From assembly GCA_900550935.1 (NCBI GenBank), contig URUD01000069.1:1-11057 (forward strand): a stretch of 11,057 nucleotides of DNA. The letters are read 5' to 3'. The stretch comes from an uncultured Roseburia sp. (GTDB lineage Bacteria > Bacillota > Clostridia > Lachnospirales > Lachnospiraceae). Of this stretch, positions 1-5,440 are shown one piece after another (position 1 is the stretch's first letter; each line of letters opens with the position of its first letter). The notes below the pieces were generated by a model. That model did no database searches, was not told the DNA's origin, and was given only the letters and a program-made list of their open reading frames with translations. The translations under genes were made by a program, and so were the position numbers.

Positions 1-358
1 GATCTACGCTCATAACCATATTGTTCAGGGTAACGTCATTTCTGTAATCCTTCGGGAACAGCGGACGCATCGGACGGTCAATAACACGGGAAGTCAGGAT
101 GGCATTCTCAGATGCTTTTCCCTCTCTCTTATTGAATCCTCCCGGGATCTTTCCTACGGAGTACATCTTCTCTTCAAACTCAACGCTCAGCGGGAAGAAA
201 TCTATCCCGTCTCTTGGTTTGTCAGATGCTGTTACAGTAGACAAAACGGTTGTCTCACCATATTTAATCAGGGCAGCTCCGTTTGCCTGCGCACATACTC
301 TGCCAATATCCACGGTCAGAGTTCTACCTGCAAGTTCCATTGTATAACTCTTATACAT
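1..358 (-). CDS. pnp: Polyribonucleotide nucleotidyltransferase (PNPase), N-terminal part
   Basis: The start of PNPase, a phosphate-dependent 3'-to-5' exoribonuclease and RNA-degradosome component acting in the cytoplasm. Only the first 119 codons are in the window; the gene runs off the left edge. The protein begins MYKSYTMELAGRTLTVDIGR, the usual beginning of the first RNase PH-like domain. It continues with a GETTVLSTVTAS strand, then the family signature IPGGFNKREGK followed by SRVIDRPMRPLFP, which is nearly diagnostic. The ATG at 358 is preceded by an AAGGAGA ribosome binding site at 365-371. A second ATG at 340 lacks a comparable site. The gene lies downstream of rpsO, as in most bacteria, but is separated from it by an intrinsic terminator and a long hairpin. 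I see no convincing promoter in that gap. Confidence 0.96.
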   Translation of the reverse strand, partial: MYKSYTMELAGRTLTVDIGRVCAQANGAALIKYGETTVLSTVTASDKPRDGIDFFPLSVEFEEKMYSVGKIPGGFNKREGKASENAILTSRVIDRPMRPLFPKDYRNDVTLNNMVMSVD

Positions 359-391
359 ATCTTTTCTCCTTTTGCTCTTTACATTCTTTTA

Positions 392-468
392 AGCAAAAGC
401 GCCGAAACTACTGAAAAATCCATGTCACCACATACACTTTTCAGTGGTCTCGGATCAATGCTTTTGCT
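392..468 (-). promoter_or_regulatory. Long hairpin in the pnp leader
   Basis: In the minus-strand RNA the segments 460-468 and 392-400 form a perfect 9-bp outer stem (AGCAAAAGC with GCTTTTGCT). Inside it, 438-453 pairs with 402-417 over 16 positions with one G-U wobble and one A-C mismatch. A small 4-bp tip (422-425 with 430-433) closes the structure. The two main helices are separated by a six-nucleotide bulge (454-459) on one side and one nucleotide (401) on the other. The hairpin ends 33 nt before the pnp start codon. It has no T-tract, so it is not a terminator. A nearly 30-bp duplex just before pnp matches the layout of the enterobacterial pnp leader, which RNase III cleaves and PNPase uses for autoregulation; that role here is inference. 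Confidence 0.75.
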
Positions 469-482
469 ATCAAACAATAATG

Positions 483-514
483 AAAAAATAGAGCGGGAAA
501 AGTTCCCGCTCTAT
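483..514 (-). terminator. Intrinsic terminator after rpsO
   Basis: A perfect 12-bp stem (503-514 with 488-499, arm ATAGAGCGGGAA) has a three-base loop. In the minus-strand RNA it is followed directly by a run of U residues (plus-strand A run 483-488). This is a textbook Rho-independent terminator, 37 nt after the rpsO stop codon. It should sharply reduce transcription into pnp. Confidence 0.95.
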
Positions 515-551
515 ATAACCTGACAGGAACAGGTTCTGTCGGGTCTTTGTC

Positions 552-818
552 TTATTTTCTAAGACCTAAACGTTCAATTAAAGAACGATATCTTTCGATA
601 TCAACTTTCTTTAAGTATGCTAACAGACCACGTCTCTGTCCTACCATTTTTAACAGACCACGTCTTGAATGATGGTCGTTTTTGTTCTCTGCTAAATGTG
701 CGTTTAACTCCTCGATACGAGCAGTTAAGATAGCGATCTGAACCTCTGGTGAACCTGTGTCGTTCGGTGTTCTGCCATACTCTTTGATAATTTCCTGTTT
801 CTTGTCCTTTGCGATCAT
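552..818 (-). CDS. rpsO: Small ribosomal subunit protein uS15
   Basis: Ribosomal protein S15, a primary 16S rRNA-binding protein that nucleates the central domain of the 30S subunit. It has 88 residues, the standard family size. The sequence shows the S15 hallmarks: GSPEVQIAILTARI at 22-35, then the rRNA-contacting stretch DHHSRRGLLKMVGQRRGLL at 48-66, and a basic end RLGLRK. An open frame extends upstream to 932, but the ATG at 818 is correct: the protein then begins MIAKDKKQEI as in relatives, and an AGGAGG site lies at 826-831, seven bases away. The gene has its own promoter (937-965), a structured leader of about 110 nt and its own terminator (483-514). It can therefore be expressed independently of the infB operon upstream and of pnp downstream. 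Confidence 0.98.
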   Translation of the reverse strand: MIAKDKKQEIIKEYGRTPNDTGSPEVQIAILTARIEELNAHLAENKNDHHSRRGLLKMVGQRRGLLAYLKKVDIERYRSLIERLGLRK

Positions 819-930
819 GATTGATCCTCCTTTTAAAATCTTTTGCCTGCCAGAATGTGGCGGCTGTAACGCCAGAATAATCAGTAAAAGGTTGGAGTTT
901 CCATCTACCGAATATCGGCTCAACTTATAC
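819..930 (-). promoter_or_regulatory. Structured rpsO leader, candidate S15 autoregulatory element
   Basis: The roughly 110-nt 5' leader of rpsO can fold into several stems in the minus-strand RNA. A compound hairpin lies at 891-924: an outer helix GTTGAG with CTCCAAC (one bulged base) stacked on CCGA-TAT-TCGG, with an unpaired ten-base segment at 898-907. Nearer the gene, the segment read as GCCGCCA (858-864) can pair either upstream with TGGCG (five pairs, 858-862 with 870-874) or downstream with TGGCAGGC (seven pairs with one bulged A, 845-864). The two pairings exclude each other and lie just before the ribosome binding site at 826-831. S15 represses its own mRNA through leader structures in several bacterial groups; that this leader does so is inference. 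Confidence 0.5.
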
Positions 931-936
931 AAATGG

Positions 937-965
937 ATTATATCATAAGTTCATCTGCTTGTAAA
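937..965 (-). promoter_or_regulatory. Sigma-A promoter for rpsO
   Basis: On the minus strand a -35 box TTTACA (960-965) and a -10 box TATAAT (937-942) are separated by exactly 17 bases. The -10 is preceded by TGA, giving an extended -10 (TGN). Transcription should start near 930. The -35 box begins only 9 bases after the stop codon of the upstream NlpC/P60 gene, leaving no room for a terminator between them. Confidence 0.9.
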
Positions 966-974
966 TGCCTATTT

Positions 975-2138
975 TTAGTTATTAATGACGCGCACTACTT
1001 TGACCGGTGTTCGGTAGAAAGCTCCGGAAATCTTGATTCCTGATTTCGGTGAGCTTGCATGTACGACCTGTCCATTTCCAATGTAGATCGCAACATGGTT
1101 GATCCGGCTTCCGTTTCCATAGAAGAACAAGTCTCCCGGCTGTGCCTCGGATGCGGAGATTTTTCTTCCACAATTTGCCTGTGCAACAGAGGAATGAGGA
1201 AGTGAAATACCATAATTGGCAAATACACTCAATACAAATCCAGAACAGTCTGCTCCTCTTGTAAGGCTTGTACCACCCCATACATACGGATTTCCAACAA
1301 ACTGTGTCGCATAAGATACAAGGGAAACCCTCACATCCGATACCCCCTGTCCATAACGTACTTCTGTCATGGTCTGTGCCTTTGCAAGTTCTACGGAAAT
1401 ATCAACATAGTCTGATGATACATAACCCTCATCGCTGTCTACGTTGATCTTTACCCATCCATCCAGAGTCTCAATCACCTCTAACTCTTCTCCGAGTGGC
1501 ATCATTGTGATGATGGTGCTGTCCGTATTCGGCTCTTCTCTGACATAAAGAGTAGTCGTTGTAACGGTTGCGACCGTCTGTCTGACTTCCTGTGCCTTTG
1601 CCAATGCGGCATCTCCGGAAAGCAGATACTCGGAAGATACATACCCCTCTACCTTACCGGATTTGATCCTGGTCCACTCGCCATCCTGCTCTAAGATCTC
1701 ACATCCTGCATTGTTTGGCATCTTGCCTACCACATCTGCCTCGGTGCCCGGTGCTTCTCTGACATTTAAGTTGCCATCCACCTGTGCAATACCAAGATTC
1801 GTATAGCCATATGCCTCTGCCTGACCTGCTGCGGTTGTCACCGTATTATTTTCTGCCACCTGCAGATCTTCTTCTGTCATAGCTGCTGTACTTAACAGAT
1901 ACTCCCCGACCGCATCGGTTGCACCTGCTGCAACATGGCTGTCTAAACTGATGGTATCCTCGATCTGATCTGCGATCTGTCTGGATGCACCTGCTGTCAA
2001 TGCTGTTTTTTCGGTGCTCTCCTCTGCTGTGACTGCGGCATCTGCTGTAACATCCGCTCTGTTCTGTGTATATGCTGCTCCAAATACAAGCGCTCCTGCA
2101 ACCAGAAAACCTGTTATTTTTATTATTCTCGCTTTCAT
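975..2138 (-). CDS. Secreted cell-wall hydrolase with two SH3b domains and a NlpC/P60 domain
   Basis: A predicted exported peptidoglycan endopeptidase of 387 residues. NlpC/P60 enzymes cut within the peptide stems of peptidoglycan, commonly at gamma-D-Glu-diamino-acid bonds; the exact bond here cannot be read from sequence. It begins with a signal peptide (MKARIIKITG, then a hydrophobic stretch to about residue 22), followed by an Ala/Thr-rich spacer to about 110. Two bacterial SH3 domains follow (about 113-174 and 190-247), each with NVREAPGT- or YVREEPNT-type openings and a GYVSSEYL or GYVSSDYV ending; these usually bind the wall. The catalytic domain spans about 270-385: Cys298 in GADCSGF, His348 in NHVAIYIG and His360 in VVHASS form the expected triad. 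The ATG at 2138 has AGGAGGT just before it. The gene has its own strong promoter and sits between ribF and rpsO, where many Firmicutes have nothing. Confidence 0.93.
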   Translation of the reverse strand: MKARIIKITGFLVAGALVFGAAYTQNRADVTADAAVTAEESTEKTALTAGASRQIADQIEDTISLDSHVAAGATDAVGEYLLSTAAMTEEDLQVAENNTVTTAAGQAEAYGYTNLGIAQVDGNLNVREAPGTEADVVGKMPNNAGCEILEQDGEWTRIKSGKVEGYVSSEYLLSGDAALAKAQEVRQTVATVTTTTLYVREEPNTDSTIITMMPLGEELEVIETLDGWVKINVDSDEGYVSSDYVDISVELAKAQTMTEVRYGQGVSDVRVSLVSYATQFVGNPYVWGGTSLTRGADCSGFVLSVFANYGISLPHSSVAQANCGRKISASEAQPGDLFFYGNGSRINHVAIYIGNGQVVHASSPKSGIKISGAFYRTPVKVVRVINN

Positions 2139-2175
2139 AGAACCTCCTGCTATCTCAGCTTTTTCTACTTTTATG

Positions 2176-2204
2176 AGTATAGCAATGATATTTTACAATG
2201 TCAA
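2176..2204 (-). promoter_or_regulatory. Strong sigma-A promoter for the NlpC/P60 gene
   Basis: A perfect -35 box TTGACA (2199-2204) is followed after 17 bases by TATACT (2176-2181), which matches the -10 consensus at five of six positions and carries an upstream TGC extension. Transcription should begin near 2169, giving a short leader of about 30 nt that includes an AGGAGGT ribosome binding site. It starts 16 bases downstream of the ribF stop codon, and I see no terminator between ribF and this gene. Confidence 0.93.
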
Positions 2205-2220
2205 CATATTTTTGTAATAA

Positions 2221-3147
2221 TTATGTAACATTTTCAAAGTAGTTTCTCCCGAAAGCGACATCGTTCTGCATCTGTTCTTTCAATGCCTCGATCGAAGCAA
2301 ACTTCTTCTCCGACCGGATCCTGCTCAAAAACTCAACGGTCACGGTCTGTCCGTAGATATCTCCGGCAAAATCAAGCAGATGTGTCTCCACTCCGACCGG
2401 ATTTTTACCCTCGATCGTCGGCTTACAGCCCACATTCGTAACACCGCGGTAACGCTTCTCGCCCAGTAACACTTCCGTCACATAAACCCCATATGGCGGC
2501 AATAATTTTTCCTCCGGCGGGATCTGATTGATGGTCGGAATGCCAAATTTTGCTGCACCAATATGATTTCCATGCAGAATCTCTCCTGTCACAAAATAAC
2601 GATACCCCAGCAGATGATTTGCTTTTTCAATATTTCCGTTTGCGATTTTTTCGCGCACGAAAGTGCTGCTGATGTCTCTCTCATCCTCTTTCATCTTTTC
2701 AATGACCAGCACTTCATATCCATACACCGGGGCAAATTTCTGTAACATCTGATAATCCCCTCTGCGCTCATGTCCGAAATGGAAATCAGAACCTACGACA
2801 AAACATTTGACATGGAGCTGTTTTACCATCATTTGGATAAATGCTTCCGGCTCAAGTGTCATGATTTCTTTCGTAAACGGACACTCGATCAGGTAATCAA
2901 CCCCGATCTGCTCGAAAATGTGCATCTTTTCCTCATTGGTAGTCAGCACCTTTGCTTCCTCCTGACGGATGCCCTGTCTCGGAGGGATATTGAAGGTAAA
3001 AATGACCGCCGAGAGTCCTTCTTCTTTTTTCTTTGCGAGATGTTCCATTAAAAGTTCATGGCCACGATGAATGCCGTCAAACTTTCCCAGAGACATTACC
3101 GTTGGCTCATCAATATAAAAATCTGTCGTGTTCGTAATATATTTCAT
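2221..3147 (-). CDS. ribF: Bifunctional riboflavin kinase / FMN adenylyltransferase
   Basis: Converts riboflavin to FMN and FMN to FAD using ATP, in the cytoplasm. The length of 308 residues is normal. The N-terminal adenylyltransferase domain shows the HIGH-like nucleotide-binding motif GKFDGIHRGH (21-30), the motif GSDFHFGHERRGD (119-131) and the SSTFVREKI loop (160-168). The C-terminal kinase domain (about 183-308) shows GIPTIN (202-207), the family's PTxN motif, then GVTNVGCKPTIEG (235-247) and VETHLLDF (253-260) with the likely catalytic Glu254. One oddity is TFNIPP (51-56), where most relatives have TFDPHP. The start ATG overlaps the truB stop codon (ATGA, 4 bases), with no strong ribosome binding site, so translation is probably coupled to truB. 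No FMN riboswitch is visible nearby. Confidence 0.97.
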   Translation of the reverse strand: MKYITNTTDFYIDEPTVMSLGKFDGIHRGHELLMEHLAKKKEEGLSAVIFTFNIPPRQGIRQEEAKVLTTNEEKMHIFEQIGVDYLIECPFTKEIMTLEPEAFIQMMVKQLHVKCFVVGSDFHFGHERRGDYQMLQKFAPVYGYEVLVIEKMKEDERDISSTFVREKIANGNIEKANHLLGYRYFVTGEILHGNHIGAAKFGIPTINQIPPEEKLLPPYGVYVTEVLLGEKRYRGVTNVGCKPTIEGKNPVGVETHLLDFAGDIYGQTVTVEFLSRIRSEKKFASIEALKEQMQNDVAFGRNYFENVT

Positions 3148-4079
3148 GTCTCAATAAACAGTTTTACCGGCTTATACTCCTGTTTCTCCTGCTGATACTC
3201 ATATAAACCGATAAAATGCTCCTCTTCATCATAAACTCGGATCCGTTCGCTGCCTGCTGCCTCCGGTTCTTCTTTCCATGCGGTCTCAGGCAGGCGGTTT
3301 CCATTATATAAAAGCTTGTTCCATTCTTTTTTTACCACTGCTTTTTCATATTGCAAAAAAACAGAATCGACCGAACGGATAAAATCAAAATCGGATGTAT
3401 CCCACTCCTGTGGTGCGATCTCTGCGCTCTGGCTTTTGACCCGGCTTTCGATCTCCGAAAGTGTCAATGCATCTTCTACCTTAAACTCAGATACGCGGGT
3501 ACGAAGCAGTGACTCCATACACCCTCCGCAGGAAAGATGTTCTCCGATATCCTCACATAAGGTTCTGATGTAGGTTCCCTTTGAACACTCCACACGCAGT
3601 TTTACCCGTGGGAGATTCATCTCCAATATGGTAATTGAGAAAATGTGTACCGGACGCGCTTTTCGCTCAATCACGATTCCCTCTCTTGCCATGTCACATA
3701 ATTTCTTTCCATTTACCTTTAGGGCAGAATACATCGGCGGTACCTGCATATAGTCCCCGACAAAAGAAAGAATGGCTTCTCTTACCTCATCTTCCCCTGC
3801 CGTGACTTCACATTCGCGCAGTACCTGACCGGAAATATCCTGCGTATCGGTCACTTTACCAAGCAATAATACGGCTTCATACTCTTTTTGTTTCTCCGTC
3901 AGAAGATCACAGACCTTGGTCGCCTTGCCAAGGCACACCGGAAGTACCCCCTCCGCATCCGGATCAAGTGTTCCTGTGTGACCGATCTTTTTCATTTTTA
4001 AAATACCACGCAGTTTTGCAACCACGTCAAAAGAGGTATACCCCTTTTCCTTGTATACATTGATGATTCCGTTTAACAT
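3144..4079 (-). CDS. truB: tRNA pseudouridine(55) synthase TruB
   Basis: Converts uridine 55 in the T-loop of tRNAs to pseudouridine and helps tRNA fold. With the start chosen here it has 311 residues, near the usual size. The N-terminus GIINVYKEKGYTSFDVV is the standard TruB opening. The catalytic motif GHTGTLDPDAEGVLPVCLG holds the nucleophile Asp39 (in TLDP). YSALKVNGKKLCDMAREG and CSKGTYIRTLCEDIGE are further family motifs, and a PUA-like C-terminal part follows. An ATG at 4088 would add three residues but lies one base after the AAGAGGT ribosome binding site (4089-4095). The ATG at 4079 is ten bases away, so I prefer it. It follows nrnA after 24 bases and overlaps ribF by four. Confidence 0.95.
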   Translation of the reverse strand: MLNGIINVYKEKGYTSFDVVAKLRGILKMKKIGHTGTLDPDAEGVLPVCLGKATKVCDLLTEKQKEYEAVLLLGKVTDTQDISGQVLRECEVTAGEDEVREAILSFVGDYMQVPPMYSALKVNGKKLCDMAREGIVIERKARPVHIFSITILEMNLPRVKLRVECSKGTYIRTLCEDIGEHLSCGGCMESLLRTRVSEFKVEDALTLSEIESRVKSQSAEIAPQEWDTSDFDFIRSVDSVFLQYEKAVVKKEWNKLLYNGNRLPETAWKEEPEAAGSERIRVYDEEEHFIGLYEYQQEKQEYKPVKLFIET

Positions 4080-4088
4080 GGTTTCCAT

Positions 4089-4095
4089 ACCTCTT
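4089..4095 (-). promoter_or_regulatory. Ribosome binding site deciding the truB start
   Basis: Minus-strand AAGAGGT. It abuts the ATG at 4088 with a single base between, too close for initiation, while the ATG at 4079 lies ten bases away. This favours the downstream start. Confidence 0.6.
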
Positions 4096-4103
4096 TTTCG
4101 TAT

Positions 4104-5054
4104 CTATCTTGTCTGCTGTCTTACATCTTCCACAAGTTTTTCGGTCAGCTTATCTGCATCTTCCACGGCAGAAAATCCTGCTGCACGCTTGTGTCCGCCG
4201 CCGCCGTATTTTACTGCGATCTCTGCAACATCCACATAGCTGGCAGAGCGAAGGCTTGCCTTAAATGCCCCCGGTTCTGTCTCATACAGAAAAATTGCAG
4301 TTTCCACATCTTTGGTCACCCGCAGCTGGCTTACGATCCCATCCAGATGCTTTGGAAGAACTTCGTACTCCTTCATTTCCTCTAAGGTAATGACACTGGA
4401 GATGCATTTCCCATCCAGATGCAGTCTGCTCTTTAACAGGGCAAGTCCCATGATCCGGTTCTGATTATAGGTCTTGGTAAAGAATGTCTCATCCACGATC
4501 CTTGGGAAATCAATGCCGTAGGACATCAGCACGCCGGCTGCTTCCATCGTCTTTGGCGAGGTGCAGGAATACTGGAACACGCCGGTATCATTGATGATCC
4601 CGGTGTAGATACATTCTGCGATCTCTTTATTCAGACGTTCTCTCGGGATCAGTTCAAATACGAGTTCGGATGCAGAACTTGCCTCCGGGAAAATATAATT
4701 TTCCTGTGCAAAGCTCTGATTGCTGATATGATGATCGATACAGACCGTCATCTCTGCTGTCTTAAAATATTTTGCTGCGCCTCCAAGACGTCCAAGATCT
4801 CCGCAATCCTGTGCGATAAACAGATCATAAACCTTGTCCGCAGACATATCACTGATGATCTCATCTGCGCGCTGCAAAAATTTAAAGATGTTCGGGATCG
4901 GCTCTAAATAGAGATCCACCTGGATCTTTGGATAATAGGTTTTGATATAGTTATAGGTTGCCAGACAGGAACCGACACAGTCCCCATCCGGTCTGACATG
5001 TCCGGCTACTGCTACCGTCTGTGCTTTTTCTAAAAAAACATCCAGATTCGTCAT
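4104..5054 (-). CDS. nrnA: DHH/DHHA1 nanoRNase and pAp phosphatase, NrnA-type
   Basis: A phosphoesterase of 316 residues. Family members degrade 2-5-nt RNAs (and cyclic dinucleotide breakdown products such as pApA or pGpG) and dephosphorylate 3'-phosphoadenosine 5'-phosphate; which substrates dominate here is inference. The metal-binding motifs are all present: GHVRPDGD (18-25), the Asp in AQDCGD (81-86), the name-giving DHH in CIDHH (105-109), and IINDTG (153-158) with Asp156. The C-terminal DHHA1 substrate-binding motif GGGGHKRAAGF is at 284-294. The ATG at 5054 follows the rbfA stop codon with no gap, and a strong GGAGG site lies inside the end of rbfA, five bases before the start, suggesting coupled translation. 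Its position between rbfA and truB is common in Clostridia. Confidence 0.93.
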   Translation of the reverse strand: MTNLDVFLEKAQTVAVAGHVRPDGDCVGSCLATYNYIKTYYPKIQVDLYLEPIPNIFKFLQRADEIISDMSADKVYDLFIAQDCGDLGRLGGAAKYFKTAEMTVCIDHHISNQSFAQENYIFPEASSASELVFELIPRERLNKEIAECIYTGIINDTGVFQYSCTSPKTMEAAGVLMSYGIDFPRIVDETFFTKTYNQNRIMGLALLKSRLHLDGKCISSVITLEEMKEYEVLPKHLDGIVSQLRVTKDVETAIFLYETEPGAFKASLRSASYVDVAEIAVKYGGGGHKRAAGFSAVEDADKLTEKLVEDVRQQTR

Positions 5055-5417
5055 CTATGCCTCCTCGTTATGATTTACCTCATCAATCATTTTCGACATC
5101 TTCACGCCGTACTCGATCGACTGATCCAGTACAAATTTAATCTCCGGTGTATTTCGCAGATTGATGCTCTTTGCCAGTTTGCTGCGGATAAATCCTTCTG
5201 CACTTTTTAAGCCTGCTAACGTATCTTTCTGCGCTTCCTCGTCACCGAGCACACTGATATATGCCTTGCAGGTCTTTAGATCCGGAGCCACCTCCACGGC
5301 TACAACGCTGGTAAACGGATGGATCCGCGGGTCTTTGATCTCCCCGCGGATGATATTCGACAGCTCCTTTAAAACTTCTCCATTGATTCTGGTATTTTTA
5401 ATGCTGTTTTTTCTCAT
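5055..5417 (-). CDS. rbfA: 30S ribosome-binding factor A
   Basis: A single KH-like-domain protein that binds immature 30S subunits, helps 16S rRNA 5'-end processing and is needed in the cold. Its 120 residues are the normal size. It starts MRKNSIKNTRINGEVLKELS and continues with REG-type helix contacts in IIRGEIKDPRI, then the strand VVAVEVAPDLKTCKAYISVL and the late motif RNTPEIKFVLDQSIEYG; these are typical RbfA landmarks. The ATG at 5417 has a GGAGAT ribosome binding site at a good distance. There are 23 bases between the infB stop and this start, and the stop codon touches the nrnA start. In Bacillus subtilis a small ylxP gene lies between infB and rbfA; it is absent here. Confidence 0.97.
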   Translation of the reverse strand: MRKNSIKNTRINGEVLKELSNIIRGEIKDPRIHPFTSVVAVEVAPDLKTCKAYISVLGDEEAQKDTLAGLKSAEGFIRSKLAKSINLRNTPEIKFVLDQSIEYGVKMSKMIDEVNHNEEA

Positions 5418-5440
5418 TTTCTATCTCCATATTGAAATGA

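Noticed and set aside
519..543. Hairpin just after the rpsO stop codon
   Set aside because: On the plus strand it forms ten pairs, but in the actual minus-strand transcript two of these become A-C mismatches, leaving only a short central stem. It may help the terminator but I would not call it a separate element.
552..932. Longer open frame (126 codons) reaching upstream of rpsO
   Set aside because: The extra 38 codons run through the leader and almost to the -10 box, show no S15 similarity, and the ATG at 818 has an ideal ribosome binding site and gives the standard 88-residue S15.
2139..3200. FMN riboswitch linked to ribF
   Set aside because: ribF overlaps truB by four bases and has no leader of its own; the 82 bases after it are explained by the promoter and leader of the next gene.
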